From: Rhodobacteraceae bacterium REDSEA-S34_B6
Lineage (GTDB): Bacteria > Pseudomonadota > Alphaproteobacteria > Rhodobacterales > Rhodobacteraceae
Direction: 5' to 3'
DNA: 64,000 nucleotides
NCBI GenBank assembly: GCA_001627925.1
Contig: LUQC01000094.1
Location: 1 to 64,000 of the forward strand
Position numbers and translations under genes: made by a program. This document shows, piece by piece, positions 37,733 to 47,809 of this stretch. The first letter of the stretch is position 1; each line of letters begins with the position of its first letter. Under the pieces are notes generated by a model. The model was not told the DNA's origin and made no database searches. It was given only the letters and a program-made list of their open reading frames with translations.

Positions 37733-38914
37733 ATGAAGAAAGTAATGGCGGCGATAATATTTTGCAATTTTGTGGTATCATCGGCTGTTGCTGCTGAAAT
37801 TAAAATTGGATTTGTTACTACATTAACAACACCAGCAGCTGTTATCGGTGAAGATATGAAAAATGCTGTTAATCTGGCCTTAGAACATTTGAATGGGAAA
37901 GCTGGCTCACATAAAATTGAAGTGGTGTTTGGTGATGATGGATTCGCACCTGATACTGGGAAGCAAGTAACTGATCGCCTTTTAAAACAAGATAAGGTTG
38001 ACATAATTGCAGGGTATATTTGGAGCCATGTTTTATTAGCATCGCGGAAGTCTGTATTGGATGCAGGGAAAATATTGATTTCCTCAAATGCAGGACCTTC
38101 ACAAATGGCGAGCAAATTGTGCCACGAAAATTTCTTCTCTGCCTCATGGCAAAATGATCAAACGCCAATGGCAATGGGTGAAGTTTTTAATAAAGCCGGT
38201 ATAAAATCGCTTTACATAATGGCTCCAAATTATGCTGCAGGGAAAGACATGGTAGCTGGAATCGAACGAACTTTTAAAGGGCAGGTAGTTGGCAAAGACC
38301 TAACAAAATGGGGTGCGGATGCCCAATTAGACTTCTCTGCTGAGCTCGCTAAAGCAAAGGTATCGGGAGCTGATGGATTGTTTGTTTTTTATCCCGGAGC
38401 TGCTTCTGGAGCTTTTACAAAACAATATCACCAGGCAGGTTTAAAGGATTTACTACCCTTATATTCTGTATTTACGATAGATGGCATTTCTCTACCCAAA
38501 CTACAGGCTGCAAATTTCTCCGGAATAGTGGGATCAAAAGTAACACAACAGTGGGATCCCTCTTTAGATAATCAAGCGAATAAGAAGTTTGTTAACGATT
38601 TCAAAAAACAGTTTGGCAAATATCCTTCATTCTATGCTGCCCAGTCTTATGATACTATTAATATGATAGCGTCTGCTGTAATGGCGGTTGATGGCGATAT
38701 GAGTGATGTTGCCGGTCTCCGATCTGCACTGAAAAGCGCTAATTATAATTCAGTTAGGGGTAAATATTCTTACGGGAATAATAACTTTCCGATTCAAAAC
38801 TTTTATCTGAGAGAGGTTGTTGAAGATTCGGATGGCAATTGGACTACAGAGGTAGTTGATACTGTATTTACAAATCACCAAGACCCATTTGCTGCTGATT
38901 GTAAGTTAAAATAA
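37733..38914 (+). CDS. Branched-chain-amino-acid-type ABC importer, periplasmic binding protein
   Basis: LivK/HAAT-family substrate-binding protein, 393 residues. It has an N-terminal signal (hydrophobic core about 4-20, cleavage near AVAAE), then KIGFVTTLTTPAAVIGEDMKNAVNLALEHLN, the usual opening of type I periplasmic-binding folds. There is no lipobox. A good GAGGAG site precedes the ATG. Four more genes in the same direction (two permeases, two ATPases) complete an importer. The ligand is not readable; relatives bind branched-chain amino acids, other amino acids, urea, short amides or aromatic acids. Confidence 0.88.
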   Translation: MKKVMAAIIFCNFVVSSAVAAEIKIGFVTTLTTPAAVIGEDMKNAVNLALEHLNGKAGSHKIEVVFGDDGFAPDTGKQVTDRLLKQDKVDIIAGYIWSHVLLASRKSVLDAGKILISSNAGPSQMASKLCHENFFSASWQNDQTPMAMGEVFNKAGIKSLYIMAPNYAAGKDMVAGIERTFKGQVVGKDLTKWGADAQLDFSAELAKAKVSGADGLFVFYPGAASGAFTKQYHQAGLKDLLPLYSVFTIDGISLPKLQAANFSGIVGSKVTQQWDPSLDNQANKKFVNDFKKQFGKYPSFYAAQSYDTINMIASAVMAVDGDMSDVAGLRSALKSANYNSVRGKYSYGNNNFPIQNFYLREVVEDSDGNWTTEVVDTVFTNHQDPFAADCKLK

Positions 38915-38972
38915 TCAATAGTCCGTAAGTACAAAACTTTGACAATTAGCTTGTAAAGATCTGGGGGCAGTA

Positions 38973-39896
38973 TTGGACTACACTCTGCTTTTGATACAAG
39001 TGCTAAATGGGCTTCAATTGGGAGTTCTTTTGTTTCTGGTAGCCTCAGGCCTTACTTTAGTTTTTGGGATTTTAGATTTTGTAAACCTTGCACACGGTTC
39101 GATTTACATGTTGGGAGCGTTCGTATGCGCTTCACTGACTTATGCACTGGATAGTTATTTATTAGCAGTAATTTTGGCATTACCCATTATTGGGATTATC
39201 GGATACGTTTTTGAGGTTTTCCTCGCCCGCCCACTCTACAGTAGAGACCATCTGGATCACGTACTAGGAACCTTTGGTGCAATTCTGGTAATTGACACAA
39301 TTGCCCATTTAATTTGGGGTCCCGCTGGAATTGCTATTCCTTTACCGAACTACTTGGATGGGCAAATCAAAATCTCAGAAAATATTGAACTACCTACATT
39401 TAGAGTTTTAATCATCATTGTTGGACTACTAGCAGCTTTCGGTCTGCTTTGGCTGGTGAATTTTACTAGGTTGGGAATGTTAATACGGGCAGGCGCATCT
39501 AATAGAACAATGGTGTCAGCGCTAGGCATTGATATAAGAACCCTTTTTGCAATCGTATTTGCTATTGGCGCAACTCTGGCTGGTATGGCAGGAATGCTTA
39601 TTGCGCCTATCACAGAAGCTTCACTCGGTATGGGAAACAATGTAATAATAACTGCTTTTGTGGTAATTATAGTGGGCGGAATTGGTTCTGTGAAAGGCGC
39701 ACTTGTAGCTGCTTTGCTTATCGGACTAATTGATACCCTTGGACGCGCCTTTCTAGACGATTTTTTCAAAATATTCATGAGCACAGCTGCTGCTGAAAAT
39801 TCTGCTCCAGCCATTTCCTCAATGTCGATCTACCTAATTATGGCATTGATATTGTCGTTTAAGCCAAACGGTTTGTTCCCCCCTAGATTACGGTAA
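38973..39896 (+). CDS. LivH-type ABC permease
   Basis: Inner-membrane permease of the branched-chain-amino-acid type, 307 residues and about eight hydrophobic helices. The N-terminal QVLNGLQLGVLLFLVASGLTLVFG and FVNLAHGSIYMLGAF are hallmark LivH segments. The cytoplasmic MVSALGIDIRTLFAIVFAIGATLAGMAG contacts the ATPases. The start is a TTG at 38973 preceded by CTGGGGGCAG; no upstream ATG fits. It is followed by the LivM-type gene after 10 bp. Confidence 0.88.
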   Translation: MDYTLLLIQVLNGLQLGVLLFLVASGLTLVFGILDFVNLAHGSIYMLGAFVCASLTYALDSYLLAVILALPIIGIIGYVFEVFLARPLYSRDHLDHVLGTFGAILVIDTIAHLIWGPAGIAIPLPNYLDGQIKISENIELPTFRVLIIIVGLLAAFGLLWLVNFTRLGMLIRAGASNRTMVSALGIDIRTLFAIVFAIGATLAGMAGMLIAPITEASLGMGNNVIITAFVVIIVGGIGSVKGALVAALLIGLIDTLGRAFLDDFFKIFMSTAAAENSAPAISSMSIYLIMALILSFKPNGLFPPRLR

Positions 39897-39906
39897 ATAC
39901 AATTCA

Positions 39907-40854
39907 ATGCAATTTATCAAACCACTTAAGTTTTTCATTTTAGCTTCTTTATTGGTCTTTCCTATCCTTTTTAACCAAATCGGAATGTCATTTTATCTAG
40001 ATTTAGCCACTCGTTTATGTATTTTGGCCATAGCAGCAGTTGGTTTAAACCTTATTCTCGGATATGGCGGAATGATTTCCTTTGGCCATGCCGCTTATTT
40101 AGGACTTGGCGCCTATGCAGTTGGAATACCCGCACACCACTGGCTTTATGGCGGATTAGATTTTCTAGCTACAACGAATGGATTTGTGCATATCTTGATT
40201 GCAATAGCGATTAGCGGATTGTTTGCATTGTTAACAGGACTGATATGTTTAAAGACAAAGGGTGTTTATTTTATAATGATAACGATGGCATTTTCACAAA
40301 TGGCATACTATCTGTTTGTTTCAATTGAGGAATACGGAGGTGACGACGGTTTAGTTATTAACACTAGATCAGAGATACCACTGATTAACCTTGATGATCC
40401 AATCCAAATGTTTTTAGTTTCTTTTTCAAGTTTGATCTTCTTTATGTGGCTTGTTCATCTGATTACAAAGTCAAATTTCGGCTTGATTTTATCAGGAATC
40501 AAAGACAACGAAGCTCGGATGGTTTCACTCGGCTACAATGTTTACTTTCATAAATTGATAGCGTTTATATTTTCTGGAATTATTTGTGGTTTCGCTGGGG
40601 TGCTTCTAGGAAATTTTACTACTTTCATATCTCCCGAAATGATCGATTGGTCTAGGTCTGGAGAATTGATGTTTATGGTAATATTAGGGGGTGTCGCAAC
40701 GGTAATGGGCCCTCTTTTTGGTGCAATAGTGTTTGTCATTTTAGAAGAAGTTTTATCTTCAATTACAATTTATTGGCACCTTCCATTTGGGCTTCTTTTA
40801 ATCACTGTAGTCCTGTTTTTTAGGGGTGGCTTGTCCTCACTCTTTTCAAAGTAA
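39907..40854 (+). CDS. LivM-type ABC permease
   Basis: Second permease of the importer, 315 residues with about eight to nine hydrophobic helices. Family marks are ATRLCILAIAAVGLNLILGYGGMISFGHAAYLGLGAYAVG and the loop SGIKDNEARMVSLGYNVYFHKLIAFIFSG. Its C-terminal FRGGLSSLFSK matches LivM proteins. The LivG-type ATPase starts 10 bp downstream. Confidence 0.88.
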   Translation: MQFIKPLKFFILASLLVFPILFNQIGMSFYLDLATRLCILAIAAVGLNLILGYGGMISFGHAAYLGLGAYAVGIPAHHWLYGGLDFLATTNGFVHILIAIAISGLFALLTGLICLKTKGVYFIMITMAFSQMAYYLFVSIEEYGGDDGLVINTRSEIPLINLDDPIQMFLVSFSSLIFFMWLVHLITKSNFGLILSGIKDNEARMVSLGYNVYFHKLIAFIFSGIICGFAGVLLGNFTTFISPEMIDWSRSGELMFMVILGGVATVMGPLFGAIVFVILEEVLSSITIYWHLPFGLLLITVVLFFRGGLSSLFSK

Positions 40855-40864
40855 GGTGCAAAGT

Positions 40865-41608
40865 ATGCAAAATATATTAAAAATAAAAAACTTAAATAAA
40901 AACTTTGGCGGTGTGATAGCGACAAAAAACCTCAACCTTTCCGTATTAGACGGAGACATACATGCTATTATTGGCCCAAATGGAGCTGGGAAAACTACAT
41001 TAGTTTCACAAATCTTCGGACAAGTCTTCCCCGATAGTGGCCAAATTTTTTTTCAAAATATTGATGTTACACAAATTTCTGAATACAAAAAATCTCGGCT
41101 TGGAATTAATCGAACATTTCAAATTACATCAGTCATGAAATCAATGACGGTCTCTGAAAATATACAATTAGCGACTGACAAAATTCGAGAAAATTCGCTT
41201 AATTTTTTTACGACATTTACAAACAAAAATTATGTTCTAGAAAAGGTTGACTTTTGCCTTGGTCAGGTAGGACTAATTGAGGCAAATAATCAACCAGTTG
41301 CAAGTTTGAGCCATGGAGATTGTCGCAAACTAGAGATTGCTATGGCATTGGCTTCAGATGCAAAGCTCTTGCTACTTGATGAGCCAATGGCTGGTCTCGG
41401 CCCGAGTGAAACACAAGAAATGATTGCCCTACTGAACAAGCTGAAAGGAAAACAAACTATATTATTAGTAGAGCATGATATGGATGCAGTATTTGCATTA
41501 GCAGACAGAATATCAGTCTTAGTTTCGGGTGAAATCATTGCAACCGGGGAGCCAAATAACATAAGACACGATTCTAAAGTACAAAAAGCCTACTTGGGGG
41601 AAGCTTAA
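40865..41608 (+). CDS. LivG-type ABC ATPase
   Basis: One of two ATPases of the importer, 247 residues. Walker A is GPNGAGKTT, the signature is LSHGDCRKLEI (the usual LivG form is LSHGxQRxLEI; the Cys is unusual) and Walker B is LLLLDEPMAGLGP. The reading frame is open from 40826 inside the permease gene. The ATG at 40865, after an AAGG-type site, gives the normal LivG N-terminus LKIKNLNKNFGGVIA, so I place the start there. Its stop overlaps the LivF-type start by one base (TAATG). Confidence 0.88.
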   Translation: MQNILKIKNLNKNFGGVIATKNLNLSVLDGDIHAIIGPNGAGKTTLVSQIFGQVFPDSGQIFFQNIDVTQISEYKKSRLGINRTFQITSVMKSMTVSENIQLATDKIRENSLNFFTTFTNKNYVLEKVDFCLGQVGLIEANNQPVASLSHGDCRKLEIAMALASDAKLLLLDEPMAGLGPSETQEMIALLNKLKGKQTILLVEHDMDAVFALADRISVLVSGEIIATGEPNNIRHDSKVQKAYLGEA

Positions 41609-42309
41609 TGTTAACGTTAAGCAATGTTGAAACACATTATGGATCGAGCCAAGCATTATTTGGAGTTTCGCTAAATATTAAGCCAGCCGGCGTGTCGACA
41701 CTTTTAGGGCGAAATGGGATGGGTAAGACTACAACCATAAGTTCAATAATGAATATCAAGTCCAAAACTAGTGGTTATGTTTCATTTAACGGACGAGATA
41801 TAACTAATTTGCCAAGTTTCAAAATCGCTAAATTAGGTATTGGCTTGGTGCCTGAAGGTCGGCAAATCTTTCCTAACTTAACGACACATGAAAACCTTAT
41901 TGCAACTGCAAACATTACTAAAACAAAAAATCTAACTTGGACTTCGGAAAATGTTTATGAGCTTTTCCCAGACCTAAAATCTCGTGCCAAATTCATGGGT
42001 AATTTGCTCTCAGGGGGTGAACAGCAAATGTTGGCAATTGGAAGAGCTCTGCTTACAAACCCTAAACTTTTGATATTAGACGAAGCGACCGAGGGACTTG
42101 CACCCATAATTCGAGAAAAAATCTGGGAAGCTCTTAGAAACATACGTGATAGTGGAATATCAATTTTAATTATCGACAAAAACTTGAAAGATTTATTAAC
42201 TATTTCAGATAACCACAACATTATTCACAAAGGCAAAATAGTTTGGTCAGGATCATCCGCTCAATTAAGATCTTCTAAAGAAGTAACAGAGACATTTCTG
42301 GGTATCTAA
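41608..42309 (+). CDS. LivF-type ABC ATPase
   Basis: Second ATPase of the importer, 233 residues. It has Walker A GRNGMGKTT, signature LSGGEQQMLAIGRAL and Walker B LLILDEATEGLAP, the last being characteristic of LivF. It is the last gene of the five-gene unit. An imperfect hairpin (GAGCC at 42349, GGCTC at 42363) lies after it but lacks a T-run. The next gene converges. Confidence 0.9.
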   Translation: MLTLSNVETHYGSSQALFGVSLNIKPAGVSTLLGRNGMGKTTTISSIMNIKSKTSGYVSFNGRDITNLPSFKIAKLGIGLVPEGRQIFPNLTTHENLIATANITKTKNLTWTSENVYELFPDLKSRAKFMGNLLSGGEQQMLAIGRALLTNPKLLILDEATEGLAPIIREKIWEALRNIRDSGISILIIDKNLKDLLTISDNHNIIHKGKIVWSGSSAQLRSSKEVTETFLGI

Positions 42310-42367
42310 CGAACCAAGCCATTTAATTAAAGTTTTAAGAACCTTAATGAGCCCAAAAACTTGGCTC

Positions 42368-43231
42368 TCAATATGTGTCAAAATCAAGTGCCTCAAAGTC
42401 TGTTTTACTGTGTCTTTCAAGCAAATATTGATTTGGAATTTTTGATTTCCGATTTATTCGCTCACCACGCATCACCGCTGGCCTAGAGCTTAAATTTTTT
42501 GCCCATCTAAGTACGTTGTGATAATCACCAACTTGTAAAAAATCAGCAGCGCCGTATTGCTTGCCTAAGACTAAACGACCATACCAGGGCCATATCGATA
42601 TGTCCGCAATGCTATATTCATCGCCAGTTATAAATTCTTTTTTGGATAATTCACGATCAAGAACATCAAGCTGACGTTTAACTTCCATCGAATAGCGATC
42701 AATTGCATACTGTATTTTCTCTGGCGCATAGACATAAAAATGACCAAACCCACCCCCAAGGTACGGCGCACTAGACATCTGCCAAAAAAGCCAATTGAAA
42801 ACTTCTGTCCGTTGATCGCCGTGTGTCGGTAAAAAAGAGTTAAACTTTTCAGCAAGATACAAAAGTATAGCCCCAGATTCAAAAACCCTTTTAGGCTCAT
42901 CTCCAGAATTATCTAAAAGAGCCGGAATTTTAGAATTTGGATTAATATTTACAAAATCTGAGCCAAACTGTTCCCCTTTCCCGATGCTAATCAACCAAGC
43001 ATCATATTCTGCATCGCTATGACCCATTTCTAAGAGTTCTTCAAACATAACAGTAACTTTTATACCGTTTGGAGTTCCTTGAGAATATAATTGAAAAGGG
43101 TGTTGCCCAATAGGTAAGGTTTTATCATGTGTTGATCCAGCTATTGGGCGGTTAGTAGATGCAAAAGTTCCACCGTTTTCATTCTCCCACTTCCAAATCT
43201 TTGGCGGGACATAATTTATAGGATAATTCAC
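42368..43231 (-). CDS. YghU-like glutathione S-transferase / disulfide-bond oxidoreductase
   Basis: A 287-residue nu-class glutathione S-transferase resembling E. coli YghU, which has disulfide-bond reductase activity with two glutathiones. It has the characteristic N-terminal extension YVPPKIWKWENENGGTFASTNRPIAG before the thioredoxin-like domain (PFQLYSQGTPNGIKVTVMFEELLE, with TPNG at the active-site turn). The helical GST C-domain includes MSSAPYLGGGFGHFYVYAPEK and YSIADISIWPW. Length fits YghU. It is the last member of a leftward set after icd, with its own gap of 54 bp. Confidence 0.9.
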   Translation of the reverse strand: MNYPINYVPPKIWKWENENGGTFASTNRPIAGSTHDKTLPIGQHPFQLYSQGTPNGIKVTVMFEELLEMGHSDAEYDAWLISIGKGEQFGSDFVNINPNSKIPALLDNSGDEPKRVFESGAILLYLAEKFNSFLPTHGDQRTEVFNWLFWQMSSAPYLGGGFGHFYVYAPEKIQYAIDRYSMEVKRQLDVLDRELSKKEFITGDEYSIADISIWPWYGRLVLGKQYGAADFLQVGDYHNVLRWAKNLSSRPAVMRGERINRKSKIPNQYLLERHSKTDFEALDFDTY

Positions 43232-43285
43232 AGCAGATCCTTACTTTAGAAATTAGACTATCACATAAATTTTAAATTTTTCGTC

Positions 43286-45526
43286 TTAGTGAAACTTAAT
43301 ATTAGGTAGCATATCATCAATGATTGAATTCATTGTGGGAGATGGACGCATAATCTTTGCTACCTTTTCTTTATCTGGATGATAGTATCCCCCTAAATCA
43401 ACTTCGAGTCCTTGAATACTATCCAGCTCATTAAGGATTTTTGCGGTATTATCCTTTAACATATTATAAACCGAGGTGAACCGTACTGCCAAATCGTGGT
43501 CTTCTTTTTGCTCAGCGAGTGCTTTCGCCCAATAGAGAGCAAAAAAGAAATGACTGTGTCGATTGTCTATCTCGCCAACCTTTCGACCCGGAGACTTATT
43601 GTTATCCAATATTCCTTGCGTTGCTTTTTCAATAGCCGACCCAAGGGTCGCAGCTTTTTTATTTTCAGAATTAGCCGCCAGAAAGTTAAAACTCTCTCCT
43701 AAAGCACAAAACTCGCCTAAGCTATCCCATCGTAAATGGTTTTCTTTTTGTAATTGTTGAACATGCTTTGGGGCTGAGCCACCTGCTCCAGTTTCAAAAA
43801 GGCCCCCTCCATTCATTAGCTTTACAATAGATAACATCTTTGCTGAAGTGCCGAGCTCTAAAATTGGAAACAAATCAGTTAGGTAATCACGAAGAACATT
43901 ACCAGTAACCGCAATACTATCTTCTCCTTTAGTAATTGTCTCAAGAGTGACTCTTGTAGCTTTTCTTGGCGACATAATCAAAAATCTGTCACGTATTCCT
44001 TTTTTATTTAGAACCTGTTCTACAATAGGAATTAACTGCGCATCATGAGCCCTATTTTGGTCAAGCCAAAATATTGCCTGCGCATCAGTGGCTGCCTGAC
44101 GCTCGATAGCAAGATTAATCCAATCCACAATAGGTGCTTTATTTACTGAACATGACCGCCAAATATCACCACATTTAACCTCATGCTCATGCAGGATAGT
44201 GCCATTTTCGAGGATATAACGAACAGTTCCATCTCTCGGAATTTCAAACGTAGTAGGATGACTGCCGTATTCCTGAGCCTTTTGTGCCATTAACCCAACA
44301 TTAGCAACGGTGCCTGAAGTTGAAGGTTCCAAAGCACCTTTCTCTTTAAAAAATTTTATTGTCTCTTCATAAACAGGGGCATAAGAATTATCAGGAATGA
44401 CACATTTAGTATCTTTCGTAGATCCATCAGGGCTCCATGCTATTCCTCCAGCTCTAATTAAAGCTGGCATAGAAGCATCGATTATAACATCGGAAGGAAC
44501 ATGTAAATTTGTCATTCCTCGTTCACTATCGACCATATACAAATCTGCTTCTTTCTCAATAATAGCATTAAAGTCTTGCGTGATTTTTGAGTCTTGCGAT
44601 ACACGTTTTAATATCTCACTAAGCCCTAAATTGGGGGTCACGCCCAACTCATCTAGAACTTTTCCATGTTTTTCGAAAACCTCTTTAAAAAAAACAGAAA
44701 CAACATGACCAAAAATAATTGGATCAGATACCTTCATCATAGTAGCTTTTAAGTGAACGGAAAAAAGTACATCCTGCTCTTTAGCATCTTTGATTTCTTT
44801 TGAAAGAAAAGCGCGAAGTTCTGATACAGACATAAAAGTTGCATCAACGACTGTACCACTTTCCAATTTTATACCTTTTTTTAAGTCCTCGATATTCCCC
44901 TCTGAATCAGTAAATTCAATCCTTGCAAAACTGGCCTGGTTTTCTTTGATAGTCGCAGATTTTTCATTACTAAAAAAGTCATTCCCGTCCATTGACGAAA
45001 CATGGGTAGCAGAACTTGATCTCCATTTGCCCATGGAATGAGGATTGGCCATAGCATATTTTTTTACTGCTTTGGCTGCGCGGCGGTCAGAATTCCCCTC
45101 TCTTAAAACAGGATTAACTGCTGATCCCTTTATTGTATCATAGAGCTTGCGTACGCTAATTTCATGCTCTGTTGCTGGTTCATAAGGATAATCAGGAACA
45201 GCAAAGCCCTGTAACTGTAACTCCTTTATGGCCGCAACCAGTTGTGGGACTGAGGCCGATATATTTGGGAGTTTAATTACATTAGCTTTTGGGCTTTGAA
45301 CTATTTCACCAAGCTCTTTGAGTCCGTCATCCTGTTTTTGGTCATCCTTTAAATACTTACCAAAAGTCGCCTTGATTCTTCCTGCTAGAGAAATATCCTT
45401 GCTTCCAACATTGATACCTGCCAAGGCCGCGAAAGATCGAACAATTGGAAGCAAAGAAGCACTGGCAAGCCCTGGTGCTTCGTCTACAATTGTATACAAT
45501 ATGTCTGGGTTGGAACTGTTCGACAT
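43286..45526 (-). CDS. Monomeric NADP-dependent isocitrate dehydrogenase
   Basis: Converts isocitrate to 2-oxoglutarate with NADPH formation in the TCA cycle. At 746 residues this is the monomeric IDH-II type, unrelated in size to the 410-residue dimeric enzyme. Family features include MSNSSNPDILYTIVDEAPGLAS at the start, GNSDRRAAKAVKKYA, ADLYMVDSERGMTNLHVPSDVI, IFWLDQNRAHDAQ, and LELGTSAKMLSIVKLMNGGGLFETGAGGSAPKH. Length is normal (about 740). Whether a second IDH exists cannot be seen here. Confidence 0.97.
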   Translation of the reverse strand: MSNSSNPDILYTIVDEAPGLASASLLPIVRSFAALAGINVGSKDISLAGRIKATFGKYLKDDQKQDDGLKELGEIVQSPKANVIKLPNISASVPQLVAAIKELQLQGFAVPDYPYEPATEHEISVRKLYDTIKGSAVNPVLREGNSDRRAAKAVKKYAMANPHSMGKWRSSSATHVSSMDGNDFFSNEKSATIKENQASFARIEFTDSEGNIEDLKKGIKLESGTVVDATFMSVSELRAFLSKEIKDAKEQDVLFSVHLKATMMKVSDPIIFGHVVSVFFKEVFEKHGKVLDELGVTPNLGLSEILKRVSQDSKITQDFNAIIEKEADLYMVDSERGMTNLHVPSDVIIDASMPALIRAGGIAWSPDGSTKDTKCVIPDNSYAPVYEETIKFFKEKGALEPSTSGTVANVGLMAQKAQEYGSHPTTFEIPRDGTVRYILENGTILHEHEVKCGDIWRSCSVNKAPIVDWINLAIERQAATDAQAIFWLDQNRAHDAQLIPIVEQVLNKKGIRDRFLIMSPRKATRVTLETITKGEDSIAVTGNVLRDYLTDLFPILELGTSAKMLSIVKLMNGGGLFETGAGGSAPKHVQQLQKENHLRWDSLGEFCALGESFNFLAANSENKKAATLGSAIEKATQGILDNNKSPGRKVGEIDNRHSHFFFALYWAKALAEQKEDHDLAVRFTSVYNMLKDNTAKILNELDSIQGLEVDLGGYYHPDKEKVAKIMRPSPTMNSIIDDMLPNIKFH

Positions 45527-45667
45527 TTAAAATTAACCTTTCAATTGTAGAAAATAGTGCAATTTATAGGTTCAGTGCACGGATATACCAAGCAAAACTC
45601 TGCACTGCTGCGCTTAAGACATTTGTTAAAGAATTTCAATTATAATATTGGAATAATTAATAATTTC

Positions 45668-47665
45668 CTAATGTCCCAACCTCTGAATCTCTTCGTCAAA
45701 TTCCTTCTCAAATACTAGATCTTCATTATGAAATGCAGCAATAGAAGCCTTAACATAAAAGTTTTCATAATCACTCCACATTTCTGCATAGGTCTCAGTC
45801 CTAATGGACCAGTCTCCTCTTCCAATTTCTTCCGTCCAATGAGTACGGCCACGTGCGGAAAGCGGGTCATCAGGATGTATTGACCACCATTCTCTCGCAA
45901 CAGAGCCTGTAATAAGACCATGCTCTTGATCTATTTTTTTACCAAAATCATCAATTATTTCTGTGGTAACAATTCCTGATTTCAAATCACGTTTCACATT
46001 TCTTTGATTTCCACCCTCTCTTACAGTTGCAATCTTCCAAGGTTTCCCCAAAACAGCTGGCTGGAACCCGCGTTCATCTAAATCGCCATGTGATGAAATT
46101 GGAAGATCAAATTGGCCCTGAACAAGAGTTAGGGTGCCAAGATCAGGCATAGGCCAAAGTAACGGCCAATAACAGTTAGATATTGAGACTCTTATTTTAT
46201 GACCCTTGGGAACCCTGTAAGCTATTTGATCAAGTGTGACCTCAATATCCATCAATTCGTTTGGGATAATATCAGAAATTTTTTCGTGGCCATTTCTGTG
46301 TAATAAGTTCATACAACCATAAGTTATTCTAGTCGATGCCCCGTCAGGATGAATATGGTTTAGTCTAACTATTATTTGACCAGATTTAACATCACTTTTT
46401 ATTTTAAGTCGGATTACGGGTGCACCTATAATGTCAAGTCTTTCAGTTAATATTTCACTATCGTAGCACTTCGAGTGACTATCATCTCGTCTCTGATCAC
46501 CAGGCATTTCTGGTCCAAGCCAGATTGCGCAATATTCTCCTCCATCCAAACCACAATCTTGTGGCGAGCAAACAATATGATTCAGATCTTTAGTTTTACT
46601 AAATTCAGTAAGTTTAGAATTCTCGGTTAAACTGAAGGTGCTGATCGTTGGGCCATCTGGCCAATAACCTTCATTTACCCAAACTCCCGGTCTTTTCGCA
46701 TACCACGATTGCGGTCTAACACCATCCATTAAATAAACTGTATATTTTGGATCTTCTTCTACCCCCGTTTCTAAGTCTTTTAACCACCGGCCCCACCATC
46801 TCAAGGCTTCTTGCAAAAATCCAATTTTTGGTTCGGGAACTGCAAAGTGAGGATACTTGTGAACCCACGGCCCAACTACACCCTTAACTGGCGCCTTGAT
46901 ATTAGATACCAAATGCGACACTGTATTTTTGTAAGCATCTCCCCATCCACCTACTGCAAGAACAGCAGACTTGATGCCATCGTAATTTTCACAAACAGAT
47001 CCGTGCTTCCAATAACTATCACGAGTTTGATGCTTAAGCCATTTTATTGGTAAAAATGGCTCTGCTTTTAAGCGCTTGTTCCACATAGTAGCCCATTCAT
47101 CCCCAACAAGCATTGGATCAGGAGGCCTTGAGGAATAAGACCACATTGTTGATCCCCAACCTAAGTTTTCATTTAACAAACAACCGCCTTTATAATGAAT
47201 ATCATCTGCATACCGATCAACTGTGGAACATAGTGTAATTATTGCCTTCAAGGGTTCTGGCGAACGTTCTGCTATTTGCAGAGAGTTAAAGCCACCCCAG
47301 CTGATGCCCATCATTCCAACTTTCCCGTTACACCAAATCTGAGCTGCAAGCCAATTTATAACCTCAACGCCGTCATTTATTTCACTCTCTGTGTATTCAT
47401 CCTCCATTATCCCATCACTATCCCCATTCCCTCGCATATCAACTCTCACACAAGCGTACCCGTGCGAAGCAATAAATGGATGAGTCAGACAATCGCGGGC
47501 AACGGTGCCATCTCTTTTCCTGTAAGGCAAATATTCTAGGATTGCTGGTACTGGATGAATTTCACTATTTTTTGGCATCCATATACGGGAAGACAATCTG
47601 CATCCATCCGAAAGAATAATTCCTTGATCTTCTATTTCCTTAATTTCGAATAAATCATTTTTCAT
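45668..47665 (-). CDS. CocE/NonD-family alpha/beta hydrolase
   Basis: A 665-residue cytosolic S15/CocE-type hydrolase (cocaine esterase, X-Pro dipeptidyl-peptidase, glutaryl acylase relatives). The nucleophile lies in GISWGG with Ser122. RGNGDSDG (78-85) is the oxyanion-region motif. A C-terminal jelly-roll domain starts at roughly residue 370 (VCSPQDCGLDGGEYCAIWLGPEMPGD and APVIRLKIKSD). No signal peptide. The substrate (ester, amide or proline peptide) cannot be read. It precedes the HTD2-like gene on the opposite strand by 144 bp, so co-regulation is possible but not shown. Confidence 0.82.
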   Translation of the reverse strand: MKNDLFEIKEIEDQGIILSDGCRLSSRIWMPKNSEIHPVPAILEYLPYRKRDGTVARDCLTHPFIASHGYACVRVDMRGNGDSDGIMEDEYTESEINDGVEVINWLAAQIWCNGKVGMMGISWGGFNSLQIAERSPEPLKAIITLCSTVDRYADDIHYKGGCLLNENLGWGSTMWSYSSRPPDPMLVGDEWATMWNKRLKAEPFLPIKWLKHQTRDSYWKHGSVCENYDGIKSAVLAVGGWGDAYKNTVSHLVSNIKAPVKGVVGPWVHKYPHFAVPEPKIGFLQEALRWWGRWLKDLETGVEEDPKYTVYLMDGVRPQSWYAKRPGVWVNEGYWPDGPTISTFSLTENSKLTEFSKTKDLNHIVCSPQDCGLDGGEYCAIWLGPEMPGDQRRDDSHSKCYDSEILTERLDIIGAPVIRLKIKSDVKSGQIIVRLNHIHPDGASTRITYGCMNLLHRNGHEKISDIIPNELMDIEVTLDQIAYRVPKGHKIRVSISNCYWPLLWPMPDLGTLTLVQGQFDLPISSHGDLDERGFQPAVLGKPWKIATVREGGNQRNVKRDLKSGIVTTEIIDDFGKKIDQEHGLITGSVAREWWSIHPDDPLSARGRTHWTEEIGRGDWSIRTETYAEMWSDYENFYVKASIAAFHNEDLVFEKEFDEEIQRLGH

Positions 47666-47809
47666 TTCTCATAACCCCAAGACTTTGCAGTTGCCAAACA
47701 ATATACTAAGAATGTACCAATACTATGTTAATAATCAGTTTGTATAAAATGGATTAATTTTGCTTTCGGTATCGTAAAATTAATCATTATTGAGTTTAGT
47801 CGGTTTATA

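Noticed and set aside
42349-42367. Terminator after the LivF-type gene
   Set aside because: The stem is only 5 bp with a large loop and no T-run; too weak to call.
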